Both the position numbers and the translations under genes were made by a program. Below are positions 50,661 through 61,713 of a stretch of 64,000 bases of DNA, in pieces. The notes beneath the pieces are model-generated. The model was given only the letters and a program-made list of their open reading frames with translations. It was not told where the DNA came from and searched no databases. This DNA is from Rhynchopus sp. YZ270_cl-10 (Eukaryota > Euglenozoa > Diplonemea > Diplonemida > Diplonemidae): positions 1,426,001 to 1,490,000 of the forward strand of contig OZ037836.1 in assembly GCA_964035575.1 (NCBI GenBank). Direction: 5' to 3'. The stretch's first letter is position 1. The number at the start of each line of letters is the position of its first letter.

Positions 50661-51380
50661 ATATCATACATTCCATGACTTTGCGTATAGAAAAGCCTGT
50701 TTCTGGAGCCAGTTTAAAGTGATAAAAAATCGCCAAAAAAAGCCAAAAAAATGTTGCGACCCCGGAATTTTTTCAGATCGATCCGGAAATTCACTTCCGC
50801 CCATTTTCGGGGATCAACAATGCACGGCCTGGGTCGCAAATGCAACTGTCCGTGGACAGATGGATTTTATGAATTTCCCCCCCCCCGATTTTTTTTTCGA
50901 TTTTTATTTCTTTGGAAAGATCGGTTACGAAAACGTTCAATTCCGGGGTCGCACGCTTTTTTTTATGCCTCTGTGGCTGGTTAGGTGATTTTTGGCTGTG
51001 GTACCCCCTTTGGGAACGTTTCTATGCAGGTTTCTTAAGGACTTCCTTAAGAAAAACTCCTCTTTGGGTCGCAACACAGTGGTGTTTGTAAATTGATTTT
51101 TTTTTTGGAGAAAGTTTTCGATTTTTGTTTCTTTGGATTTATTTTTTACAAATCCTTCAATTCGGACAAATTTTTTACCCCGGAAACACACTCCACGGGA
51201 TGCAACTTTTGATGGAGCCGACCCCTTTTTTCACCTTTCTATGCAGGTTTCTTAAGGAATTCCTTAAGAAAACCTCCTCTTTGGGTAGCAATACAGTGGC
51301 GTCTCTAAATTGGATTTTTTTTGAAGAAAGTTTTCGATTTCACGTCGAACACCACAATTTCATCTGAAGCTGTGTTTTCA
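50661..51380 (+). repeat. Tandem ~220-bp repeat with CCTTAAG hairpins
   Basis: 51013-51125 and 51233-51345 are direct copies (TTTCTATGCAGGTTTCTTAAGGA, CTCCTCTTTGGGT(C/A)GCAA, GAGAAAGTTTTCGATTT). The TTCTTAAGGA...TCCTTAAGAA words form a short hairpin in each. No gene. Confidence 0.7.
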
Positions 51381-52210
51381 GACTTGAACATGACCCTTGT
51401 TTACGAGAATCGGCAGTCTCGAAAAGTGCACAGGAATAAAAAAATGGTGAAAACTTAAATACCGAAAACTCGTCCATTTTTCCAAAATGCGCCATCACTT
51501 TCTGCAATTGCACCGCATCGGACGATGCAATCAACAAAAACGCCCAAAAACGCCTCCCCTCTTTTCGTGATCTGGGAACATGCTTGCAAGGGTTTCCTTG
51601 CTAAAACCAGAGAATCTCATACTTCAGTGTAAGGGTACTTTAGCGTATTTTAGCGCACACATGTGACCCCACCGTGGAGAGCAATCGGTTCGCACATTCA
51701 AAAGAACGCAGAGAAAAGGGAAAAAGAAAAAGACAAAAGTTGGGTACCGTGCACCTGCGGCGCTACCTACTGTCAGTATTTCATCTGAATTTGGGTTTTC
51801 AGACCTGAAAATGACCCATGTTTAAGAGTATGGGTTCATATTTTGTGAAAATTTAAGTCACTAAAAATTTGTCCATTTTTCCGTATATCCCCCACCACAG
51901 CGTGGGATTGGCTCGGAAATGCCACAAAACACTGTTTTTTCGCCCCCTGGTGACAGGGCTATCGGTAAGAAGGGGTTTTGGGGGGCATCATATATCATAT
52001 TTCATATTTCAAAATCATATTTCAAAAAAAAAAAAAAAAAAAACACGAGTTTACGGGCAAAAACCCATTCCGAGCTTTCGGCCCCGCACGTTGGCGGGGC
52101 ATCTCCCCTCATATGTGGATATGTCCGGAAAATTTTCAGGAAAGTGCCGGGCAAAAACACATCAAAATGGGTCCGGACATATCCACGGGGGGGGATAGGT
52201 ACTTAAAAAA
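51381..52210 (+). repeat. R2/R3 repeats and a GTGGATATGTCCGG hairpin
   Basis: R3 units at 51380-51500 and 51780-51950, R2 at 51655-51770. At 52114-52187 GTGGATATGTCCGGA pairs with TCCGGACATATCCAC. The CCGAGCTTTCGGCCCCGCAC word at 52070 recurs at 53329 and 53395. Confidence 0.7.
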
Positions 52211-52896
52211 TGGAATTGAAAGCCGTGTTCAAAATCTTTCAATTGCGGCCAGGTACGATCAAACATTTGCATCTGGGGTCCCTTTACCGGTTGGAAAGTC
52301 CCAAAAACCAAAACTCAAAAGTGGGTCCAGGGATTACGCAGCTCCCCCAAAAATAAAAAAAAGTACGTATGGATTTTCAACACGTACAATTCTAAGCAAA
52401 GACAATTCGCGCTTCGCGCGCGCTCTCCCTGGCAAAGTTAGTTGAGAAGGGCTGTGAAAGTTCGAAGAACTGGAGAAATCATCAGTCATGGCACTGGCGA
52501 AGCCACGGTGCGCAACATTTCTAAAAATTGCGATTAAAATTGCCTACTATGTCACGGGAAGGGTGTACTGCAATCTAGCGCCGCAGGCGCACGGTACGCT
52601 ACTTTTTTTCTTTCGCCATGCTGCATGCTCCTTTTCCGGTAAAATAGAAAATTGTCTCCTACAAATAGGATTCTGTAGGGGGTAGGTGAGAGGTGGGGGC
52701 GGAGCCCCACCCCTCACCTACCCCACCCCAGCCCCAATCCAAAACCCAAATTACCTAAGTATGGACACGTATGGATTCCACCTTTTCAAAAACAATTCAC
52801 GTATGGATTTCCATACGTTCCACACGTGGAGCGTAATCTCTGAGTGGGTCCAAAAAACGGCTTGGGGTAAGGGGTTAACAAAAATTTAAAGTTTAA
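52211..52896 (+). repeat. Dispersed hairpin-repeat copies, no gene
   Basis: TTCGCGCTTCGCGCGCGC at 52406-52423; the GCGAAGCCACGGTGCGCAAC block and GCGCCGCAGGCGC (52579-52591) as in 13105-13260; a GTGGGGCGGAGCC-like inverted GGTAGGTGAGAGGTGGGG / CCCCACCCCTCACCTACC pair at 52680-52725. Confidence 0.65.
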
Positions 52897-53112
52897 GGTG
52901 TACCTCTGCGAGCGTAGCGAGCGGAAAATTTTTAAGGTGTACTTCCGCGAGCGAAGCGAGCGGGGAAAAAATTGAAGGTGTACCTCCGCGAGCGTAGCGA
53001 GCGGAAAATTTTTAAGGTGTACTTCCGCGAGCGAAGCGAGCGGGGAAAAAATTGAAGGTGTACCTCCGCGAGCGTAGCGAGCGGAAAAAATTTTGAAGGT
53101 GTACATTAAACT
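52897..53112 (+). repeat. Tandem GGTGTAC / GCGNAGC repeat
   Basis: Five half-units, each GGTGTAC(C/T)TCCGCGAGCG then (T/A)AGCGAGCGG and an A/T spacer, alternate GCGTAGC (52912, 52992, 53072) and GCGAAGC (52951, 53031). Related single units lie at 54035-54110 (minus, with GCTGCGC and GCTTCGC) and 55195-55245. Not coding. Confidence 0.9.
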
Positions 53113-53226
53113 TTAAACAAGGGGGTACGCCCACTTTTGTCGTCATCCTAAAATACCCGAAATTGAGCCCAATTGCATTTCCGGATCGATTGCGGAAAGT
53201 GGTAGGGTAAATGAACAACACCAAAT

Positions 53227-53450
53227 ACCTACGCCCCCCCGTGCATATGTCCGTGTTGGTCGAGGCTCGGACATATACACATACTCAGTTCAGGTAGTAT
53301 ACTACAGTGTACAGCGGCAAAAACCCATTCCGAGCTTTCGGCTCCGCACGTTGGCGGGGCATCTCCGTTCATATGTGGCCTGGTAAACCCATTCCGAGCT
53401 TTCGGCTCCGCACGTTGGCGGGGCAGCTCTGATCATATTTGGCCCAGGGT
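53227..53450 (+). repeat. Hairpin element and 70-bp direct repeat
   Basis: GTGCATATGTCCG hairpin at 53239-53283, then two direct copies of CCATTCCGAGCTTTCGGCTC / CGCACGTTGGCGGGGCA(T/G)CTC (53324-53378, 53389-53443). Similar words occur at 52066 and, inverted, at 58000-58070. Confidence 0.8.
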
Positions 53451-54390
53451 CCTCAAGGGGGTGCAAAAAAAATTTTTTGCACCCAAAAATAAAAACTGTT
53501 ATCTGAGTTTAAGCTAGTCTGATAAAGAAAGAAACGAAATCAGAAAAAGAATTTTTCGTTGATCGCACCGGATTTTTGTGGAGTGTGTAGGGACAAAATC
53601 AAAAACTTTTCTGTGAATAAGTTGTGTCGTGTTTACATCGCTCACACCAAAAAATTCGGGCACAACTCAGATATGTTTTCATTTCCTCCCCTACAACCTT
53701 TGCAAGGCAGTTGTCACAAAAAAAAAAAAAAAAAGAAAAGTCGGGGGGTGCAAAAAATATTTTTGCACCCCCCCAAAAAAAAAAAAAAAGTTTTTTTGGG
53801 GCGAAAAATTTTTTGAGGGGGGATTTCAGGCTTCAGCAGGGATTCTCTGGCTTTTCGTCAGCACCACAACGGACACAGCCAAGCACCACTCGGTGGCTGT
53901 CACACTCACAATGTGTGAAAGTGGTGCCAGGGATGCTCCCTGCGATTGTCGCCACCTTTAGCAGTTCCAGGAAAGCAAGCGAAGTGATTACGTGGAAGTG
54001 TATTTCGTTTTATGCATGGGTACTGAGTGTAATTTTCCGCTCGCTGCGCTCGCGGAAGTACACCTTAATTTTTTTTTCCGCTCGCTTCGCTCGCGGAAAG
54101 ACACCTCAATGTGAAGTAAAAAACGGGCGCGGGAAAATTTTTTTGAGCCTCCCACGATTTCACAAAAACCCCAAAAAAAATAGCGTCAGGCCCTGGTTTC
54201 CCCATTTTCCCGTGAATTTTCACACCTCTTCCAACTTTGTCAGGGAGGAGCGCGCGCGAAGCGCGCGCGACGACCGCTTGTGTGGGGAGAAAGCTCGGAA
54301 TGGACTTTTCTGAAGGGTTTTGTACAGAAAAATTTTTGCACCCCTAAAATTCCCAGAGAGGGGTGCAGGCTGAGGACCCTGATTTGGCCT

Positions 54391-54429
<39 letters not shown>

Positions 54430-54710
54430 AAAAAAGGCGATCATATTTCATATCTCTTACCGATAGCCCTGCCCTGGTGATGGAAAATAAAATCCCCACG
54501 TAAAAAAAAAATTTTGCACCCCGATTTCAGATTTTTCAAAAATTTCCCCAAAATTAGCGACACCCCTGAATGATCACCCATACAGGGCACTAGCTAGACT
54601 TTTTTTCCCCCGTTTTTTTGCGGTTTTGCGGTTTCAAAAAAAAATTTCGCGCGGCGACAAACTAGAAGGGAAAACACACGAATGAGGGACGGGGAGATTT
54701 TGGGAAGGGG
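53451..54710. repeat. Intergenic repeats with G/C hairpins
   Basis: A palindrome GGGGGGTGCAAAAAATATTTTTGCACCCCCC-type hairpin lies at 53742-53772 (stem GGGGTGCAAAAA). 53820-53965 has coding-like composition (STTTDTAKHHSVAVTLTMCE) but no recognisable family. The GAA-loop hairpin with 7-bp CG stem is at 54251-54267. An A-run of ~36 is at 54393-54426. No gene is called. Confidence 0.5.
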
Positions 54711-55047
54711 TTATTTACAGGGCATTTTTTACGGGGCTAAACCCGACTGACCCCTGGTGTAATCTCCTGCCAACTTCATTGCATGTATCAGAATGCTTCT
54801 GTGCGTGAGCATGAGTTGCCGCATGGTCTGCACAGCTTCCGACGTTCGCACATACTCCCCCCAGTCTCCTGTTTGCTGTCGACCGTTTTATCACATACTC
54901 CTCCATGTCCGCGGTGGCACGCCGGCTCACTATGCTCTGACTTAATCTCCCTGATCGTGGACCACCCCTCTACCTGAATCGATTGAATTTTCGGTTGCAA
55001 AATGCAACTGTCCAAATTGCAAGGGGATTCCCGAAGACATGGTAAAA
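54711..55047. other. Intergenic DNA, nothing recognised
   Basis: Mixed-composition sequence with no repeat partner seen and short frames only. Confidence 0.35.
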
Positions 55048-55170
55048 TAATAAATGGCGCCGCAGGCAAAAAAAATTAGGGTACGGTGGAAAGATGCCGG
55101 TTTTACACCAGAGTCACTCAACAAACCCCTTTTTTTTTGCGAAGCAAAAAAGGAAAATGGCGCCGCAGGC
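55048..55170 (+). repeat. R1 repeat, partial copy
   Basis: Two GGCGCCGCAGGC words around a GTACGGTGGAAAGATGCC segment; the hairpin between them reads GCGAAGC (55139-55145) where other copies have GCGGAGC. Confidence 0.8.
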
Positions 55171-55338
55171 AAAAAAAAATATGGGTTAACTCCGCGAGCG
55201 GAAACTTTTTTGGGGTGTACTTCCGTGAGCGCAGCGAGCAGAAAAAAATTAAGGTGCTATCATGCCAGTCATCTGGGGGTCGGGCGAGGGGGCCCCAACA
55301 GTGCCCAAAACCCCCCACATTTTTCTTTTATTCCACTG

Positions 55339-56838
55339 GGAAATAAAGTATACGAAGGATTTGGCACTTTTAGCGGGATTCTTTGTACTCAGGTAGCTAC
55401 GTAGCCTTCAGGGAGGCAATCGTGTGCTAATACAGAAAGTATCAGTCAAGGCTGTCCTTACAGACGCATGCCAAAGCGGCCGCCACATGGGTGTGGACTT
55501 TAGATTGAAGTTTCATCATTGTACTAGCCCAGGGAGGGTTCCCGGCTACCGGCGAGGTCTCTTCCAATCCGTTCCCTAGTTTCCTAGGGGGGCCTCCTTG
55601 GCTTCACTGGCTAGGGCTCTGCAGGTCCCTCCACACATGTTGTGTGCCTGCCTTCAGCACCCAGGGTAGCATACCCAGCACCTTGTACCCTCAGGTCAGA
55701 CCTTCATAGAGTTTCAGGAGGAGTGCCACAAAAGGGCCCCCGGATGCAATTTAACGTCCAGCCCAGGACGTGGTAGCAGAGATAGGTTCTTGGGAGATAG
55801 ATTCTTTTTAATGATAATTTCACGCAGTTTTTTTATCGCAAATTAAAAACCCGCTCATTGAACTTTATTTCACGCGTTTTTCACTTTTTTTCACTGCAAT
55901 TCCTTCAGAGCGGGATTTTATTTTTGTTTTTTTCACGCTAAAACAGGGGTTTTATTTGGCGATAACTTCACGCTAAATTTTGGTACATCCTGCACCACCA
56001 CCCACGTAAAAATTGAAAATTTCGAATTTTTTTTGCACTTTTCCCATTTTTTTTCTGACACATGCAACATGCCGAAGGATGTAAGACGCAAACGGTCCTC
56101 CGACAGGAGATGGACAAGCACTACAGTGGTTTTGCTGAAGGACTAGCATTGTCGACACCGTACGTCCGTGAATGGGACCGCTTTTTAAGGAATTCATTGG
56201 CAAGCCTGACGGTAAGCCCACGGAAGCCGACTTCGTTTCGTACATAGTGTATCTCCGTGACGATCTCACTATCAAGACGAAGGACACACCACCCCCTTTA
56301 CTTCATTGTGAGGAAGGTGGTGGCTGGCATGATATTCTGTGATGGGCGGGGATCTTCTGAATGTGTCTCGCTCTTGCACGACAGCCATTTCCCGACCTCC
56401 CGCTAGCACCCGAGGGGACACTGAGGTGGCGAGAGGTCGGGATGTAGCTTTGTGTACCGTTGAGGCAGCTTTCCAAACCCGACCACACGCTGCGCTACGC
56501 GCTATGCATACACGTGGTGTGGGCTTTTTAGGCTACATACTGTACGCGCTACACGCAAAATGCCGTTGTTGTGTGTGTAAAAACGTGGGTTGCGTGGTAC
56601 TGCATGGGGTCACACGTGCACCACCCTGTGGCTCACACATGGTTCTGCCACCCCAAAAATGCGTATCCCACCCCACATACCAGGGTATGGGCCCAATTCA
56701 CCAGTTTTTTGCAGGTTCCCAGCGAGCAAAAGCTAGCGGGAGGGTAATGAGAGCTACCTGGAGGGACACATTCTCGTTAGTTATTGCACAATAAATGAGT
56801 CCCGCTAAAAGTGCCAAATCCTTTCGTATACTTTATTT
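55339..56838 (+). mobile_element. Inverted-repeat element 1, broken, recombinase-like coding
   Basis: The ends AAATAAAGTATACGAAGGAT (55343) and its complement (to about 56834) are inverted, about 38 bp long. Interior homologous to 58302-59394. Coding-like DNA at about 56060-56470 shows the character of the N-terminal core-binding region of a tyrosine recombinase (Crypton-like), but it is broken in several places and the assignment is tentative. Carries a secondary insertion (55373-55788). Right-flanking sequence is also shared with element 2, so the unit may extend beyond the inverted ends. Confidence 0.5.
55373..55788 (+). mobile_element. ~415-bp insertion inside element 1
   Basis: Element 2 lacks this block; here GATTCTTT occurs on both sides (about 55365-55372 and 55789-55796), consistent with an 8-bp target duplication. 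The sequence is G/C-rich, highly structured and non-coding (CCTAGTTTCCTAGGGGGGCC, GCACCCAGGGTAGCATACCC). It resembles the LRR-gene insertions in style, but its duplication length differs. Confidence 0.7.
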
Positions 56839-56844
56839 CCCGTG

Positions 56845-57030
56845 AAATAAAATTACGTATTCACCTCCTTTTAGCGGATTATTTTGCGATACTTCACTTA
56901 TTTTTTTCCCAGGCTCGTGCACTCAATTTGCCTCGCTTCGCTCGGCAAATTAAGTAGCCCTCGCCTGGGAAAAAAATGCGTGAAGTTATCGCAAAATAAA
57001 ACCCCGCTAAAAGGAGGTGAATAAATAGTT
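56845..57030. repeat. Foldback with ~70-bp arms
   Basis: ACCTCCTTTTAGCGG...ATTTTGCGATACTTCAC (56863-56893) and CCCAGGC (56908) pair with GCCTGGG (56968) and GTGAAGTTATCGCAAAATAA...CCGCTAAAAGGAGGT (56982-57018). The tip contains AATTTGCC-TCGCTTCGCTC-GGCAAATT with a GCTTCGC core. Confidence 0.8.
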
Positions 57031-57051
57031 ATTTCTGCCCCGAGATTTTCC

Positions 57052-57084
<33 letters not shown>

Positions 57085-57259
57085 TCCACAGTTCAGGCTA
57101 TTTCCTAATCTGGATTCTGGATCCCACTTTTTTCCGGGGTTTTTCATACTTTTTTCCCGTTTTTTTTTTTTCCTGATTTCTGGATCCGAGTTTTGAAAAA
57201 AATTCGGGAAAAAAATTTTTCCCGTGGCCCAGTGTGGCGGGGGGGCCCCGGGGGGAAAA
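57031..57259. other. Poly(T) and T-rich DNA
   Basis: T-run at 57053-57082 and imperfect repeats of GGATCC(C/G)A(C/G)TTTT around 57115-57195. No gene. Confidence 0.5.
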
Positions 57260-57560
57260 AATCATGGTTGAACCACGTGAGTACCATGAAACTGGGTTGC
57301 TGACCGCACCATCCAGGCTGTACCTCAATTTTTTTTTGCCTGCGGCGCCATTTTTCCTTTTTTGCTCCGCAAAAAAGGGTTCGGTGTGTGACTATGTGGT
57401 GTAAAAAGATAGATTTTTACACCGTACCCTAAATTTTTTTCGCCTGCGGCGCCATTTGTTTGTTTTTTTTTTTTTTTGCTCCGCAAAAATCCCTATGTTC
57501 CCAATGTCCCTGGTCAGCAGTGCCAAAAAAATTTTGGCACAAAAACAAGCTGACCCCCCA
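57260..57560 (-). repeat. R1 repeat, minus copy
   Basis: Reverse complement of 11337-11620 with GCTCCGC cores at 57364-57370 and 57478-57484. Confidence 0.85.
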
Positions 57561-57599
57561 ATCTTCCAACGACAGTGACATTTATGTCAACAATTTTTA

Positions 57600-58075
57600 G
57601 AAATGTTGCGTACCGTGGCTTCGCTTGGGTGCCATGCCTGCCATGACTGCCGTTTATTTTGTAAATGTACTGAGGTTACTGATAATTAGTGTACCACGCG
57701 TGCCTGGTGCAAATATCAATGAAGTGCCGGACTCCGAGGAATTCTCACATTCCGCCGGAGGCCCCCAACTTGAGCTAAGGTGGGGATTTGGGCGCGCGAA
57801 GCGCGCCCGGGCTCGCCACACCTCTACCAAAACCCGCAAAACCGCAAAATCTCACCTATTTTCAGAGTTAGGTGAGAAGCTGGGAAACACTGGAAAAAAA
57901 ATAAAAAAGAAGGGTGGGATTTATCCTAATGATTTATTGGAGCTGCGTTTCACCACGTTTCAAGTACTCTTTATTGTGTCTTGTTTGCAATATATGAGGG
58001 GAGCATGCCCCGCGAACGGAGGGGAGATGCCCCGCCAACGCGGGGGAGAAAGCTCGGAATGGGTTTTTTTTCTGG
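57600..58075 (-). repeat. Dispersed hairpin-repeat cluster, minus
   Basis: Reverse-oriented version of the 12900-13145 cluster, including GGCGCGC-GAA-GCGCGCC (57791-57807), then CATGCCCCGCGAACGGAGGG and GAGAAAGCTCGGAATGGG (57998-58062) related to 53324-53443. No gene. Confidence 0.7.
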
Positions 58076-58301
58076 AAAAATAGTAACTCTGATAGGTAAG
58101 TAAAAGGAAAAAAGGTTTTTTCGTTGATTGCACAATTACCCTGTTTGAGGGGTGATTGGCGACCGTATCTGAGGAACTATTTCTCCTTTAAGCTACGCTT
58201 GTAGGAATAAAAAAAATTTTTTCCCGGAGAAAAATTCTGGATCCAGTTTTTGAAAATTTTCCAAAAAAATCCCGATTTAGGATATGGCCTGGCCACAGTT
58301 A

Positions 58302-59394
58302 AATAAAGTATACGAAGGATTTGGCACTTTTAGCGTGATTCTTTTTAATGATAATTTCACGCCGTGTTTTTTTCGCAAATAAAAGCCACGCTAATTGAAC
58401 TTTATTTCACGCCTTTTCACTTTTTTTCACTGCAATTCCTTCAGAGCGTGATTTTATTTTTGTTTTTTTCACGCTAAAACAGGGGTTTTTTTTTGGCGAT
58501 AACTTCACGCTAAATTTTGGCACATCCTACTCCACCACCCGCCTAAAAATTGAAAATTTCGAAATTTTTTTGCCCTTTTCCCATTTTTTTTTTGCCACGT
58601 GCAACATGCTGAAGGATATAAGACGCAAACGGTCCTCCGACAGGAGATGGACAAGCACCACAGTGGTTTTTCTGAAGGACTGGCATTGTCGACACCGTAC
58701 GTCCGTGAATGGGACCGCTGTTTAAGGAATTCATTGGCAAGCCTGACGGTATGCCCACGGAAGCCGACTTCGTTTCGTGCATAGTGTATCTCCGTGACGA
58801 TCTCACGTACAAATCGTCGTCGTAATGGACAGCGTTCAGTAAGCTGAGCAGCATATTGGCGAGGAAGTATGGGGTGCAACTGCAAGACCAGTTTCCGAGG
58901 CTCGTGTGTCTCTTGAAGCAACACCAGACGGCTACCGACATGACAGTCCAACGCATTCTGCACTCACGAAACAAGAAATCGACTCCTTCATTACCTATCA
59001 AGGCGAAGGACACACCACCCCCCTTTACTTCTTGTGAGGAAGGTGGTGGCTGACATGATATTCTGTGATGGGTGGGGATCTTCTGAATGTCTCGCTCTTG
59101 CACGACAGCCATTTCCCGCCTCCCGCTAGAACCCGAGGTGTCGGGACACTGAGGGTGGCGAGAGGTCGGGATGTAGCTTTGTGTACCGTTGAGGCAGCTT
59201 TCCGAACCCGACCACACGCTACGCGCTATGCGTACACGCGGTGTAGGCACGTACTGTGTGCGTTACATGCTATATGCCGTTGTTGTGTGTGTAAAAACGT
59301 GAGTTGTGTGGTACTGCATGGGACACATACTCGTTAGTTATTGCACAATAAATGAGTCACGCTAAAAGTGCCAAATCCTTTCGTATACTTTATT
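58302..59394 (+). mobile_element. Inverted-repeat element 2, broken, recombinase-like coding
   Basis: Ends GTTAAATAAAGTATACGAAG (58299) and its complement are inverted; TTAA lies at both outer ends, which could be a target duplication or part of the ends. Lacks the secondary insertion of element 1 and so is the cleaner copy. Coding-like DNA at 58600-59260 resembles the N-terminal core-binding region of tyrosine recombinases (short segments such as FSKLSSILARKYGVQLQDQF); it is broken in several places and no catalytic domain is identifiable. Crypton-like origin is tentative. Confidence 0.5.
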
Positions 59395-60150
59395 TAACGT
59401 GAAATAAAATTACGTATTCAACGCCTTTTAGCGAATTTTTTTGCGATACTGGAGGTACCCTAACTGTTCGGTCCAATTCGGTGTAATTCGGTCCATTTCG
59501 TTTTTTTTTTTTTTCGCAAAGGGAAATTTCCCCTTGTACCAGAAAAACCGAAAAAAACGAAATGAAAACCGAAAAAAACCGAAATGTTAGGGTACCTTTT
59601 TTGGTCGATTTCGTTTTTTTTCCAAAGGGGGGACCCTTTGGTCGCCGAAATTCCCCAGCCAAATTTGGTCGCAAAATCGGCCGATTTTTCAAAAATCTCA
59701 AAAAAAAAAAATCCCAATTTTTTTTTTCACAAGTGTTTTTGAGGCCTGCTCACTACACCCTAGGCACCCTTCTGAGACCAAAAAGTCAAAAAAAGCATGA
59801 ATTGGGCTGTTTTGAGCATCTAGAGTTTATTCCCCAGCCATTTTCTGTACCACCAGTGCACTTTGTATGGGCCAGCGCCTTGTCGAAAAATCGAAAAATC
59901 TCAAAAAAAAAAATTTTTTTTTTCGGGAAAATTTCGACCACTGAGGTGGGTCTTTGGGCACCAAAAAATGCAAAAAAAATGCAAAAATCGGGTGTTTTGA
60001 CCATCTGTGGTTACACAAAACACACTTCTGTGTACAAGCCTACACCAATACAGTGGTAATACAAGGCGATTTTTGACCAAAAAAAAATTTTTTTTTTCGC
60101 CCAAAATCGGGCGTGGTACGTCATAAAATGGCCCAAAAAATCCAAGGAAA
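59395..60150 (+). repeat. Diverged tandem words, no gene
   Basis: 59460-59700 has repeated TTCGGTC/GACCGAA-like and CCGAAAAAAACCGAAAT words; 59745-60150 is related to the tandem repeat at 34131-34770 (CATGGACC-like, GTTTTGACCATCTGTGG and GGGAAAATTTCGACCACTG words). No coding sequence. Confidence 0.5.
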
Positions 60151-60952
60151 ACCTTCGATTGGGCAAATTATGAAAAAATTTTTCAAGTCAAATTTTCAAC
60201 CAAAATACGGTCATTTTGTTCACACAGTGATTCTACGTCATGCTAGCTTCCTGTGCAGAACTCCAGCAATTCACCAATGCCGGCATCTATCTTTCCATTA
60301 TCGCCATTGCACTTCGTTCACGCCATTGCACTTCGGTCATTTTGTGCATACCCTGTGACTGTGGTGGCTAGAGAACACGCACATGCAGACCCGTTCCTTG
60401 CAATTTCCAGTGTTGTGTTTATCAATGCATGCATCCAGAGGACCTCTGGTTTACGAAATCGTAGGCACTCCTGTGCAAAAATGAAGTCGGTTTTTGACCC
60501 AAAATCGGGGTGGGTGGGCCATAATTTGCTCCAAATTTGGCCGAAAATTGGGATTTTTCTGAAAATTTTCATTGTGCCCAGCAAAAATCCTTGATTTTTT
60601 GAAGAATTTTCCAAAAAATATGCTATACCCCCTATGACTGGACCCAACTCCCCTCACCCTTTTTTTCCCCTAAAAAAGCCCCCAAAATTCCTACCATTTT
60701 TACCATTTTTACCATTTTTGACCAATTTAGGGTACCTCCACTGGTGTGATTTTCCTAAAAATTAGGTGTAAATTGGGTACTTCTTGGGTCCTTCTAGGGT
60801 ATAGTGATTTTCCTTAGGGCACTTCCTTAAGGAAAACGTGATCTTTTTCCCGAGCTTTCCCTGTGGTTAGTAGCCTTGTTTTCGCAAAAAGTTGGTACAT
60901 CCGAGAGCCCCACGTGTTCGGTGGTGGAAATTTTCTCAAAATCCGGGGTTGG
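60151..60952. other. Intergenic DNA, nothing recognised
   Basis: A short CATTGCACTTCG(T/G)TCA direct repeat at 60304-60340, a CCTTAAGGAAAA word at 60826-60837 and three TACCATTTT words at 60692-60717. No gene. Confidence 0.4.
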
Positions 60953-61713
60953 CACCCAGCACCCAGCACCCAGAACCCAGTACCCAGTACCCAGTACCCA
61001 GTACCCAGTACCCAGTACCCAGTACCCAGTACCCAGTACCCAGTACCCAGTACCCAGTACCCAGTACCCAGTACCCAGTACCCAGTACCCAGTACCCAGT
61101 ACCCAGTACCCAGTACCCAGTACCCAGTACCCAGTACCCAGTACCCAGTACCCAGTACCCAGTACCCAGTACCCAGTACCCAGTACCCAGTACCCAGTAC
61201 CCAGTACCCAGTACCCAGTACCCAGTACCCAGTACCCAGTACCCAGTACCCAGTACCCAGTACCCAGTACCCAGTACCCAGTACCCAGTACCCAGTACCC
61301 AGTACCCAGTACCCAGTACCCAGTACCCAGTACCCAGTACCCAGTACCCAGTACCCAGTACCCAGTACCCAGTACCCAGTACCCAGTACCCAGTACCCAG
61401 TACCCAGTACCCAGTACCCAGTACCCAGTTCCCAGTACCCAGTACCCAGTACCCAGTACCCAGTACCCAGTACCCAGTGCCCAGTACCCAGTACCCAGTA
61501 CCCAGTACCCAGTACCCAGTACCCAGTACCCAGTACCCAGTACCCAGTACCCAGTACCCAGTACACAGTACCCAGTACCCAGTGCCCAGTACCCAGTACC
61601 CAGTACCCAGTACCCAGTACCCAGTACCCAGTACCCAGTACCCAGTACCCAGTACCCAGTACCCAGTACCCAGTACCCAGTACCCAGTACCCAGTACCCA
61701 GTACCCAGTGCCC
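60953..61713 (+). repeat. 7-bp (CCCAGTA)n satellite, ~760 bp
   Basis: About 108 copies, starting with CCCAGCA variants and containing scattered single-base variants (TTCCCAG near 61429, CCCAGTG near 61477, 61583 and 61707, ACACAGT near 61563). The complement of the unit is TACTGGG. The frames through it (PVPSTQY, LGTGYWV) are artefacts. Confidence 0.98.
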
